This document shows, piece after piece, positions 7,987 through 16,126 of a stretch of DNA of 31,742 bases. Each line of letters begins with the position of its first letter. The first letter of the stretch is position 1. Made by a program: the position numbers and the translations under genes. The notes under the pieces were generated by a model. It was not told where the DNA came from, made no database searches, and saw only the letters and a list, made by a program, of their open reading frames with translations. The stretch comes from Streptomyces viridochromogenes (GTDB lineage: Bacteria; Actinomycetota; Actinomycetes; Streptomycetales; Streptomycetaceae), in contig NZ_LGUR01000260.1 of the NCBI RefSeq assembly GCF_001270495.1, forward strand, positions 1 through 31,742, in the 5' to 3' direction.

Positions 7987-8037
7987 AAGTCCCTCGGAAG
8001 TCCCTCGGACAGGGCTGAAAGTCCCTGAAAAGTCCCT
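7987..8037. repeat. Four AAGTCCCT direct repeats at helical spacing
   Basis: AAGTCCCT starts at 7987, 7998, 8019 and 8030, giving spacings of 11, 21 and 11 bp (one, two and one helical turns). The array lies about 100 bp past the stop of the DUF6907-like gene. The phasing suggests cooperative protein binding on one face of the DNA. Confidence 0.7.
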
Positions 8038-8139
8038 GGAGCGGAGGGGCGGGCGGGGCCTCTGAGCTGGGTGTTCGCGACAGGCAGGGCAGCGTGACGT
8101 AGGAGTCACAGACCTCGGGGTGGTCTTGGACCGGCGGGA

Positions 8140-9330
8140 TTACGCGGCCTCGGCGTTGGTGGTCGTGTCGGTCCGCGCGGTCCATTCGGCGCGGGCTGCG
8201 GTGAGCCGGGGGTGCATCGCTCGAAGCTCTTCCAGTTGCCCGGCCACCGCCTCGATGAACTCGGCCAGCTGGTCCGGATCCATCGGGCGGGTGTACAGGT
8301 CGGCGGCCACTTCGACCAAAACGTGTGGGACTCGGTAGGCCGGGCTGGCTGTTGAGTCCGGACTCATGGCGAGGTGCGCGCCGAGCAGCTGCCAGGACTT
8401 GTAGTCCTCGTATCCCTCGGTGTACTCGGCGAAGGCCACAGCGCCGTACAGCTGGTGGTGGACGTCGGCCGGGTGGCGCGTGCCGTCCATGTCGTCGGTG
8501 TGATCCGTCGTGCACCAGGACGGGCAGGTGACGGTGTGCCGTGTGCCGTACCTGTCGTCGTACGCCCAAGCGCGGCCGGGCGTTGCCGCCGTTTCGCTGG
8601 TCCGCCCGGACACCACGCCAGCGATCTGAGTACGTGCTGCCCGCAGCTTCGTCAGGTGCACGCTCATGTCACTGATCAGTTCGTCTACCTCCCCGAGGCT
8701 GAGCGTCGGCCAGTCGCCCCCAGCCACGAAGTCCAGTCCGGGTGCTTCGTCGTTGACCTGGGACAGTTGGAACGCCATGATGCCGTCCCCGTGCCGTCCG
8801 GCGTACGGGCGGTGGGTGCCCATGGCGGTGAACGGGCCGTGGTGAAAGTGCTCGTTCGGGTCCTCGTGGTCCGCCGGGTCTCCCGTGCAGAAGGAGATGC
8901 CATCGGGGCAGACGGCTCTCTCCGGTTCGCATGGCTGCTCACGGCCGGTGATGGCATCAACCTTGTCCGCGAGGATCTCAAGCTCGGCGGCGAACTTTCG
9001 GAACTCCGTCGCCTTCACGCGAGCCTCGGCCGCGTCCGTATCCGTCTCGCTGAGGCCGATGACCGGATGTGAACCGGAGAAGTCCAGCAGGCGCGCGTCC
9101 AGAAGTTCTCTGCCGTCATTGCCCATGACGATGTGTCGGGCTCCGTTGTGTGCGTCGTGGACGCCGGTCTCGGTGCACCAGTCCGGGTGGACGGTGCACA
9201 GCTGCCGGTCGTCGCTCTCAAGGCCGGTGCCGTTGATAGGCGGCGAGGAGTTGGTGGCGCATTGGGAGGCCAGTGCAGTGCAATCCTTGGTGGTGCCGCT
9301 GTCCGTAGTCGTCGATACGGCGGTGCTCAC
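8140..9330 (-). CDS. DUF6907-like protein with three Cys/His modules
   Basis: A 396-residue protein of unknown function, of a type frequent in Streptomyces accessory DNA. It has three related modules, each opening with a possible metal-binding Cys/His cluster: Cys45, Cys52, His58 and His61 (CTVHPDWCTETGVHDAH); Cys141, Cys148, His155 and His161-164; Cys269, Cys272, His277 and His290-291 (CPSWCTTDHTDD). Modules one and three are followed by segments ending in Leu/Ala-rich helices (EFRKFAAELEILADKV and LAEFIEAVAGQLEELRAM). It starts at GTG 9328-9330 after a perfect AAGGAG site. No catalytic motif was recognised. It is transcribed away from the BELL-NLR pair. Confidence 0.7.
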   Translation of the reverse strand: MSTAVSTTTDSGTTKDCTALASQCATNSSPPINGTGLESDDRQLCTVHPDWCTETGVHDAHNGARHIVMGNDGRELLDARLLDFSGSHPVIGLSETDTDAAEARVKATEFRKFAAELEILADKVDAITGREQPCEPERAVCPDGISFCTGDPADHEDPNEHFHHGPFTAMGTHRPYAGRHGDGIMAFQLSQVNDEAPGLDFVAGGDWPTLSLGEVDELISDMSVHLTKLRAARTQIAGVVSGRTSETAATPGRAWAYDDRYGTRHTVTCPSWCTTDHTDDMDGTRHPADVHHQLYGAVAFAEYTEGYEDYKSWQLLGAHLAMSPDSTASPAYRVPHVLVEVAADLYTRPMDPDQLAEFIEAVAGQLEELRAMHPRLTAARAEWTARTDTTTNAEAA

Positions 9331-9960
9331 GCTCTTTCTCCTTGCTCCGGAGATATTGAGTCGGAGCCCTCGGCTGGTGTGCGAACAACCGAAGTTCGAC
9401 GCTGGCTGTCGCTTGGCTCCTCGTAGCGCTCAGCCTCGCCGACGGCGGGCACTCGTTCTCTTTTCGAGCAACACTTGTCCTGAGTTGGGCTGCTTGGCCG
9501 TACACTGCGCGCCTCTTGCGGCCCGTTTGCAGGACGACCGAACTTCCCGACCTTCGATCAACGGCTTGGGCAATAACGCCGCGGATGCCTCGTCCCTCAC
9601 CTTATGCGGGGGCAGGCGCCGTGCTGCGAGACGATCGCGAGGCCGGCATGGCCCTACCAGCCAACTCGCAAGCATCGTTCGTCCCAGGATTTGCCGGGGA
9701 GCGGCATCAAGCTGCCTGAGGCTGTGAGCTGAAACGATCGACCTGCAGCGGGCTTGGGTTGCAGCGCTTCCGTGCAAATACCTGCTGGTATGGCCATGTC
9801 TGCCCAGAGAGTTGCCATCCAGTTGGGTGTCACTTAGGGCGATGGGCGGAGGCCCGTTTTCTGTTCCCTGAGGGGTAGTTGATGTGAAACTTGTGGCCCA
9901 TGTCTCCGGCCACGCAGCCAGGTGACGTTGAATAGGTTCGGTCCGACGAAGGGGGTAGGT
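9331..9960. other. 630-bp intergenic region between the DUF6907-like gene and the BELL-NLR operon
   Basis: No convincing gene was found. It must hold the divergent promoters. Small symmetric elements are present: ATACC-TGCT-GGTAT at 9778-9791, and a short GGGC-GGAG-GCCC stem followed by TTTT near 9845-9860, which could be a weak attenuator ahead of the BELL gene. Short open frames on both strands do not have the codon bias of the neighbours. Confidence 0.5.
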
Positions 9961-10341
9961 ATGAACGGGGTGGACCTGGTAGTCGCCGCGCTGGCCGCGG
10001 GTGCTGCGGCGGGCCTCACGGACACTACGAGCAGTGCGATTCGGGACGCGTACGCCGGGTTGCGTGAGTCGGTGCGGGGCCGTCTTGCGACTGGCAGTGA
10101 GGATGGCGTGCGGATCCTGGAGGCCAGTGAGGCCGAGCCCACCATGTGGCAGGACCGGCTGGGCGAGCTTCTGTCTGTGGCCGGCGTCGACCAAGACGAG
10201 GAAATCCTGGCTTCCGCGCGGTCCTTGCTCCAGGACATGGATGGGGTCGACCCGCAGGGCGGGCCGAGGTTTGTGGATGCCCGAGAGGCCAAAGGCGTAC
10301 AGATCGGGTCTCACAACACCCAGACCAATACATTCAACTGA
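9961..10341 (+). CDS. BELL-like effector with C-terminal RHIM-like amyloid signalling motif
   Basis: A 126-residue protein. The N-terminus (about 4-40) is an Ala-rich amphipathic/hydrophobic helix followed by AIRDAYAGLRESVRGRL. A second helical part (about 60-95) contains MWQDRLGELLSVAGVDQDEE. This fits the bacterial BELL domain, proposed to be related to HeLo/MLKL membrane-attacking domains. The last 15 residues read GVQIGSHNTQTNTFN, closely matching the RHIM-like BASS3 class of bacterial amyloid motifs. The ATG at 9961 has an AGGGGG site 8 bp upstream and is preferred over an earlier in-frame start at 9922. It lies 12 bp before an NLR whose N-terminus has the matching motif. Expected role: a cell-death executioner nucleated by the NLR. 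The toxicity is inferred. Confidence 0.8.
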   Translation: MNGVDLVVAALAAGAAAGLTDTTSSAIRDAYAGLRESVRGRLATGSEDGVRILEASEAEPTMWQDRLGELLSVAGVDQDEEILASARSLLQDMDGVDPQGGPRFVDAREAKGVQIGSHNTQTNTFN

Positions 10342-10353
10342 CGGGTCGCACAG

Positions 10354-13300
10354 ATGGCCACGGACGAGCGTGAATATGAGGTAGACGTCCGCGGGGCCAG
10401 GGGCGTGCAGATCGGTGACGGCAATATTCAGTTCAATGTGACCGCGCCCGCGGTCCCGCCAGCACGGTCGGCGTACCTGTACCAGGTGCAGGCGATCGCT
10501 CCCGAGGCCCTGATTGGCCGGGAGGAGGAGCTGGAGGCACTCGCCGTCTTCTGTACCCGGCCCGGCGGTGGCGACTACCAATGGTGGCGCGCCGAGGCGT
10601 GGGCGGGGAAATCTGCTCTGATGTCTTGGTTCGTTCTGCACCCACCGGCCGGGGTACGTATCGTCTCGTTCTTCATCACGGCCCGTCTCGCGGCCCAGAA
10701 CGACCGCGAGGCGTTCCTGGACGTGGTCATCGAACAGCTGGCGTCCCTGCTCGGCGAGCCCCTATCGCCCTTCATGACCGCCGCTACCCGTGCCGCACAC
10801 TTCTGGCGGTTGCTCGATGCCGTAGCTGTGGCCTGCAGCGAGCAGGGACAACGCTTCGTGCTCGTCGTAGACGGCCTCGATGAGGACAGCGGATCCGCCA
10901 CCCACAGCATTGCCGCACTGCTGCCGGCCCGCCCCCCGGCGGGTATGCGCGTTGTTGTGGCAGGGCGCCATCACCCGCCAGTGCCCTCGGATGTGCCCAC
11001 TGGGCACCCGCTGTGCGATCCGGCAGTCGAAAGGACCCTGGCGGTGTCCCCGCACGCGCAGGTTGTACGACACGACGCGGAGCGGGAGCTGAAACGGCTG
11101 CTGCGTGGCACGGCATCGGAGCAAGACCTGCTGGGCTTCGTCACTGCAGCCGGGGGCGGTCTCAGCAGCCGGGATCTGGCTGAACTGACGCATTCTCAGG
11201 CATGGGAGGTGGAGGAAGCCCTGCACGCCGTGACTGGACGGACGTTTGCCCGTCGGCCAGCCTCTGACTGGACCGAGCCTGCGAACGACGTCTACATGCT
11301 CGGACACGAGGAACTTCAGCAAACGGCCGCACGGTTCCTGGGTGACACGCGCTTGGCGCAGTACCGGCAACGGCTGCACACCTGGGCTGAGCAGTACCAC
11401 GCCAACAACTGGCCCGCCGAGTCTCCCGAATATCTGATGCGCGGCTACTTTCGCATGCTGCATGCCGACGGCGACCTGCCCCGGATGATCTCCTGCGCCC
11501 TCGACACGCCCCGCCATGACCGAATGCTGTATGTGAACGGCGGCGACTCGATCGCGCTCAACGAGATCATCACCACCCAGGACGCGATCCTCGATCGCGA
11601 AGCGCCAGATCACCTGCGGGCCATGACCCTCTTGGCGGTCTGCCGCGACAGACTTGCCCAACGCAACACCCACATCCCCGTCGGTCTGCCCGCTGTATGG
11701 GCCCTCCTCGGGCGTCCCTTGCGTGCCGAGGCGCTGGCCCGATCCATCCCAGATCCAGGTAGCCGAGTTCGGGCGCTGGATGCCCTCATCAGGGCGCAAG
11801 CCAAGCGAAGTACCCCTGACCGAGCCCAACCAGGAACTCACATGGCCGCCCCCTTTGGTGAGGCCCTTGCCTACGAGGCCGCGTCAGCGGCCCGCACCAT
11901 CATCAGCCCATTTGAGCGTGCCTTGGCATTGTCGATGGTGGCGGAATCGGCAGCGCAGCTGGGGAATGTCCCTCATGGTGATGTCCTGGCCCGCGAGGCC
12001 GCAGCTGTGGCACAGGCCATTGCCAACCCAAGGGCACGAGTTCGAGCGTTACTAGCGGTGGCGAAGGCCGTGGCTCGGGCCGGGTACGTTGGCCTCGCTG
12101 AGGCCCTCGCCCGGACCATCACCAACCCGCGGGAGCGGGCACGGGTGCTGGGCGTGGTGGCGTCGGTTCGGATCGGAGATGCCGACAGTCCCGAGGTCGC
12201 GGACCACGCCAGCACACTCCCGTACCAGGCGGCGGAGACAGCTGAAGGGGGCCCTGAGGCCCTTGATCGGGCCGAGGCCGAAGCCAAGGCCAACACCGAC
12301 CCGTCCCATAAAGCGTCGGCGTTGGTGGCGGCGGCAGAGGTGGCGGTTCGGGTCGGGGACGTCGACCGCGCAGAAGCTCTCGCCCACGAGGCTGAGGCCA
12401 CCGCCCGCAGCATCGGCGATCCCTCTGAACTGATGACAGCGGTGGAGGCAGTGGCCAGGGCGGGGGACTCCGAGCGCGCCGAGGCCCTCGCTCGTACGAT
12501 CACCGAACCGGGGCTGCGGATACAAGCGTTGGCGGCGGTGGCAGAGGCGGCAGCTCGTGCAGGGGACTCCGAGCGCGCCGAGGCTGTCGCTCGTACGATC
12601 ACCGAACCGGGGCTGCGGATACAAGCGCTGGTGGCGGTAGCAGAGGCGGCAGCTCGCGCTGGGGACGTCGACCGCGCAATAGCTCTCGCCCACGAGGCTC
12701 AGGCCACCGCCCGCAACATCAGCGACTTCCCAGAGCAAGTGAAGGTGACAGCAGCGGTGGCGGTGGTTATGGCTCGGTCCGGGAACACCGAGCGAGCCGA
12801 GGCTCTCGCTCGCAGCATTCACGCTCCGTATCAGAGGGCGTCAACCTTGGCTGCCGTGGCTCGAGTCGGGGACGTCGATCGCACCGCGGCTCTCTTGGCC
12901 GAGGCGGGGGACGCAGCCCGCGCCGTCACGAACCCGAAGTCACGAGATCTAGCGCTAGGGGCGGTGGTGAAGGCCGTGGCGCGAGCCGGGGACGCTGACC
13001 TCGCTGAGGCTCTCGCCCGGAACATCACCAATGCTCATGAGCGGTCCTCGGTGCTGGCGTCGCTGCGGGCGGCAGCGGTGATAGCAGCACGCGCCGAGGA
13101 CGCAGACCGCGCGGAAGCCCTTGCCCGCACCATCATCGAGCTTGGACCACGGGTGCGCGCATTGATGGCGGTGGCGGCGACTGTGGCTCGGGCTGGCGAC
13201 GCCGACCGCGCCGAGGCCCTCACCAGGGAGGCTGAGGCCGATGCGCTGGCCATAACCGACCTGGGACCGAAGACGCGAGCGTTGGAGACGGTAGCTGTGG

Positions 13301-13695
13301 CGCTGGCTCGGGCCGGCGACGCCGACCGCGCCGAGGCTCTTACCCGGGAAGCCGAGGCGGCTGTCGCAAAGCCGCGGGTACGTTCGCGGGTACGAACACG
13401 GGTGGAGGGGGCACCGGTGCGAGCACGGGTGGCGGCGGCGGTTGCTCAGGCTGGGGACGTCGACCGCGCTGAGGCGCTGACCCGGACCATCATCAACCCG
13501 CGAGAGCGGGCAGGGGCATTGGTGGCCGTGTCACGCCAAGCCGAGGCAGATCACGCATGTTCTCTGATCATGCAGGCGTTGAGGCTTGACTCATGGCAGG
13601 TGGCAGCCAATGCTCTTGCCGCACAGTTTCCAGAAGTGTTGATGATGGTTGCCGACGAGCTTCTGGCCGGCCAACCGGCAACCCTGCCCGGTTGA
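10354..13695 (+). CDS. NLR-type STAND ATPase with N-terminal RHIM-like motif and helical repeat sensor
   Basis: A 1113-residue protein in three parts. Residues 17-29 (GVQIGDGNIQFNV) match the C-terminal motif of the preceding BELL-like protein. A NACHT-like ATPase follows: a Walker A-like loop around 80-89 (AEAWAGKSAL, Ala replacing the usual first Gly) and Walker B FVLVVDGLDE (168-177), then VVVAGRHHP as a sensor-1-like strand. From about 430 to 1080 it is an array of about 33-residue helical TPR-like units (AGD.DRAEALAR.I..P..R..AL.AVA.A.A), the likely ligand sensor. A TTA codon lies at 12049-12051. It forms an operon with the BELL gene. Expected model: the sensor detects a trigger, the ATPase oligomerises, and the exposed motifs template amyloid assembly of the effector. 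Confidence 0.85.
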   Translation: MATDEREYEVDVRGARGVQIGDGNIQFNVTAPAVPPARSAYLYQVQAIAPEALIGREEELEALAVFCTRPGGGDYQWWRAEAWAGKSALMSWFVLHPPAGVRIVSFFITARLAAQNDREAFLDVVIEQLASLLGEPLSPFMTAATRAAHFWRLLDAVAVACSEQGQRFVLVVDGLDEDSGSATHSIAALLPARPPAGMRVVVAGRHHPPVPSDVPTGHPLCDPAVERTLAVSPHAQVVRHDAERELKRLLRGTASEQDLLGFVTAAGGGLSSRDLAELTHSQAWEVEEALHAVTGRTFARRPASDWTEPANDVYMLGHEELQQTAARFLGDTRLAQYRQRLHTWAEQYHANNWPAESPEYLMRGYFRMLHADGDLPRMISCALDTPRHDRMLYVNGGDSIALNEIITTQDAILDREAPDHLRAMTLLAVCRDRLAQRNTHIPVGLPAVWALLGRPLRAEALARSIPDPGSRVRALDALIRAQAKRSTPDRAQPGTHMAAPFGEALAYEAASAARTIISPFERALALSMVAESAAQLGNVPHGDVLAREAAAVAQAIANPRARVRALLAVAKAVARAGYVGLAEALARTITNPRERARVLGVVASVRIGDADSPEVADHASTLPYQAAETAEGGPEALDRAEAEAKANTDPSHKASALVAAAEVAVRVGDVDRAEALAHEAEATARSIGDPSELMTAVEAVARAGDSERAEALARTITEPGLRIQALAAVAEAAARAGDSERAEAVARTITEPGLRIQALVAVAEAAARAGDVDRAIALAHEAQATARNISDFPEQVKVTAAVAVVMARSGNTERAEALARSIHAPYQRASTLAAVARVGDVDRTAALLAEAGDAARAVTNPKSRDLALGAVVKAVARAGDADLAEALARNITNAHERSSVLASLRAAAVIAARAEDADRAEALARTIIELGPRVRALMAVAATVARAGDADRAEALTREAEADALAITDLGPKTRALETVAVALARAGDADRAEALTREAEAAVAKPRVRSRVRTRVEGAPVRARVAAAVAQAGDVDRAEALTRTIINPRERAGALVAVSRQAEADHACSLIMQALRLDSWQVAANALAAQFPEVLMMVADELLAGQPATLPG
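12460..12657 (+). repeat. Two adjacent near-identical 99-bp sensor repeats in the NLR gene
   Basis: Units 12460-12558 and 12559-12657 each encode 33 residues beginning AGDSERAEA. By hand alignment they differ at 7 of 99 bases. Neighbouring units of the same array are much more diverged, so this pair is recent. Confidence 0.9.
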
Positions 13696-13760
13696 CCTGC
13701 GCGCCGCACGATGACACCCGGCGTTAATCGAGGCGCCGCACCTTCAGGCGGCTGGCTAGC

Positions 13761-14540
13761 GTGAACCGCGTGCTGAGCGAGGAAGTGATGCAGGACGGTG
13801 CCCATCGTCGGGTGGTGCGCATCGGTGACACAGTCCGCAGGCCCGTCCAGCCGTGGACGCCCACCGTCCATGCGCTGCTGCGGCACCTGGGACAGGTGGG
13901 CTTTGCGTACGCGCCGCGGCCGCTGGGAATCGACGACGAGGGGCGTGAGGTCCTTACCTTCATCGAGGGTGACTCCGGTCCGTCGGGCTGGGCCAAGGTC
14001 GTGGACGCCCAAGGTCTGAGGAACTTCGCCCTGCTGTTGCGCGACTACCACGATGCCTGCACCAGCTTTTCACCTCCGCCTGGCGCAACCTGGTCGACGG
14101 ACGCAGGCAGTCCAGGCGGCGACGAGGTCGTCTGCCATGGGGACTTCGGCCCCTGGAACGTCGTCTGGCAGGGTAACCAGCCGGTGGGAATCATCGACTG
14201 GGATTTCGCCCGCCCTGCACCGCGCATGCACGACGTGGCATACGCGCTGGAGTACGTCGCCCCGTTCCGCGACGATGCCGAGTGTCTACGCTGGCTGCAC
14301 TACCCGGCGCCGCCCGACCGCCGTTCGCGCCTGGAGGACTTCTGCAGCGCGTACGGCCTCGACTCGACCGTGGGGATTGTCGATGCCGTCATCGCCAGAC
14401 AGCAGGACAATGCCAATCTCGTGCGTCGGCTGGCCGAGCAGGGGCACGAGCCGCAGGCCACCTGGGCCGCCGACGGGCACTTGATCGAACTCGACAACAG
14501 GATCGACTGGAGCAAGGCGCACCGGCATCTGGTCGAGTAG
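13761..14540 (+). CDS. APH-family phosphotransferase (aminoglycoside/choline kinase-like fold)
   Basis: Predicted ATP- or GTP-dependent small-molecule kinase of 259 residues. The catalytic loop is HGDFGPWN (126-133: catalytic Asp128, metal-binding Asn133), followed by the DFG-equivalent GIIDWDFA (Asp146), both classic for the family. The N-lobe is short (about 15-70) with LTFIEGD as hinge. The substrate cannot be inferred; many such enzymes are not antibiotic-resistance proteins. The GTG at 13761 is the likely start, though no strong ribosome site is seen. It follows the NLR stop by 65 bp on the same strand and converges with the T7SS operon. Confidence 0.85.
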   Translation: MNRVLSEEVMQDGAHRRVVRIGDTVRRPVQPWTPTVHALLRHLGQVGFAYAPRPLGIDDEGREVLTFIEGDSGPSGWAKVVDAQGLRNFALLLRDYHDACTSFSPPPGATWSTDAGSPGGDEVVCHGDFGPWNVVWQGNQPVGIIDWDFARPAPRMHDVAYALEYVAPFRDDAECLRWLHYPAPPDRRSRLEDFCSAYGLDSTVGIVDAVIARQQDNANLVRRLAEQGHEPQATWAADGHLIELDNRIDWSKAHRHLVE

Positions 14541-14722
14541 CCAATTCGCCCGTCACCCGTACTTCTGGAAACCGGCGGGCAACCACCGCATGGTGATCCT
14601 AGGGCCTAGCCACGGCCGAGCCTGCCGCTGCTTTCGTCGCGGCCCGTACCGCCGCGTGGCACTGACGCAGCCACGGGCTCGCCCTACTGCGTTCGTGTCT
14701 ATGAGCTCAGAGGTTGGCCTGG
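14541..14722. other. Convergent intergenic region
   Basis: A 182-bp region between the phosphotransferase and the last gene of the T7SS operon, where transcripts from both sides should end. No clear terminator was identified by eye. Confidence 0.4.
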
Positions 14723-16126
14723 TCACGCCTGCCGTTTCAGGTGCTGCGTGAGCTGCTGGAAAGTGGACCAGGCTTGAGGGTCGGTTCCATCCCCCAGGGG
14801 GTAATGGAGGGCCGGTTCGGCCGGGGGACCGAGTCGCGTGGGGGTGAGGCCGAGAGGCGGGTGCTCGGCGCGGGGCGGAGCGATGCGCCGAGCCTCGTCG
14901 TGGCCGAACGTGAAGGTCACGGGGATCGGAGGGGGTTCGAGCTGCGCGGGGGCGCTGAGGTCGCGGCGGGCGGCACGGAGGGCCGTGAGCAGGGTGACGA
15001 GACCGTGCTCGGCGTCGAGTTCGGCTGCGAGTGCCTCGACTGCTTGCAGGGGCGGTGCTTCGTTCGCGCCGTAGCCTAGAGCGAGGGTGATGCCTTCTTC
15101 GACGCCTGCCGTAGTCCGGAGCACGCGCATGGTGGCGAGAGCGGGCCGGTCGGGGTGTCCGACGGCGATCAGCCAGGTGGGGCGGGGCGCACGGGCGCGG
15201 GCCAGGTCGGTCAGCTGGCGGGTGGACCAGGGGAGGTTGACCGGTTCGGCGGTGCTCCAGCCTGCTGGTGCGGCGCCGGTCAGGTGCCGGAAGGCGGCCT
15301 CCAGAGCGCGGCCGAGGACGAGGTCCGCGTCTGCGGGGTGTTGGGTGCGCAGGGTGAGGAGAAGCTGGCGTTCGCCAGTCTCGGCGGTCGTCTTGAACGC
15401 GTCGGCCACGGAGGCGGCGCCGTCCTCGTCGCGTACGGGGGTGAAGGTGCCGTTCTTCCAGTGGAGTACGGCGCCGGACAGGCCGTCGTAGTAGCCGTGC
15501 TCGGGATCTTGGACGACCCAGCGGTTGGGCAGGCCGCGCAGGGCGGTGCGGGTCGGCAGGGTGAGGCGGGTGGTGGGCGGAGTGACGATCTGTAGGGCCC
15601 GGTCGGCGGCTGTTGCGGTGCGCAGGGCGTCGGAGAGCCAGGTGGTCGTGGCGACCAGGGGGCGGTCCTGGATGACTACGGCCGTTGTGGCGGTGAGGAT
15701 GTCCACTGCCGGATTGCCGGTGGCCGGGATCGGGATCGCCGAGACGTCGGTGGTGAGGGGGACCACGTCCGTGGTGGCGGCCTCCGGCGGCCAGACCGTG
15801 CCGCCCAGCACAGTCGCCAGCCGCCCGGCGAAGGAGCCGGCCAGCCGTTCGGCCTCGGCCGCGGCGGTGGAGGCGCGGGCCTCGGTCCACCACACCGGCC
15901 CTTCCTTGACTGCGTGACCCAGCAGACGGGCGGTCTCGCCCGGGACCTGGATGAGGATGGGCGCCTCCACCGAGACCAGTGGGCGGCCGTCGGGGGCGCA
16001 GAGCTGGACGACAGCGCCGTCGGCGAGGGTGTTGATGCCGAGGTCGGGGCCGCCGGCGTAGAGGCCCGCGATCAGGGTGGGCAGGTCCGGCATCTTGGGG
16101 GTGAGGGCGATGACGTCCTTGGTCAC
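14723..16126 (-). CDS. DUF6177-like T7SS-associated protein
   Basis: A 467-residue protein with no recognised catalytic motif and no membrane segment. It resembles the DUF6177 family found next to EccC in actinomycete type VII loci; this is from general look and context. Its start GTG (16124-16126) overlaps the EccC stop in a GTGA, so it is translationally coupled to EccC and is the last gene of the operon. The N-terminal part (about 1-75) is of mixed alpha/beta character (TLADGAVVQLCAPDGRPLVS). The central part has a WVVQDPEHGYYDGLSG segment; the C-terminus is Pro-rich. The role in secretion is unknown. Confidence 0.65.
   Translation of the reverse strand: MTKDVIALTPKMPDLPTLIAGLYAGGPDLGINTLADGAVVQLCAPDGRPLVSVEAPILIQVPGETARLLGHAVKEGPVWWTEARASTAAAEAERLAGSFAGRLATVLGGTVWPPEAATTDVVPLTTDVSAIPIPATGNPAVDILTATTAVVIQDRPLVATTTWLSDALRTATAADRALQIVTPPTTRLTLPTRTALRGLPNRWVVQDPEHGYYDGLSGAVLHWKNGTFTPVRDEDGAASVADAFKTTAETGERQLLLTLRTQHPADADLVLGRALEAAFRHLTGAAPAGWSTAEPVNLPWSTRQLTDLARARAPRPTWLIAVGHPDRPALATMRVLRTTAGVEEGITLALGYGANEAPPLQAVEALAAELDAEHGLVTLLTALRAARRDLSAPAQLEPPPIPVTFTFGHDEARRIAPPRAEHPPLGLTPTRLGPPAEPALHYPLGDGTDPQAWSTFQQLTQHLKRQA

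Noticed and set aside
7987..8037. CRISPR array
   Set aside because: The repeats are 8 bp with spacers of 3 and 13 bp and no cas genes; the geometry is of protein-binding iterons.
9430..10641. A 403-codon open frame on the minus strand across the BELL gene
   Set aside because: It is antisense to the BELL-like gene and the start of the NLR, both of which have good starts and recognisable motifs. Its translation has no domain and atypical composition.
7532..14540. Integrative conjugative element with integrase and att sites
   Set aside because: No integrase, excisionase, replication gene, tRNA or matching flanking repeats could be found, so only an accessory region is claimed.
13761..14540. 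Calling the phosphotransferase an antibiotic-resistance gene
   Set aside because: Only general APH-fold motifs are visible. Nothing in the sequence indicates an aminoglycoside or macrolide substrate.
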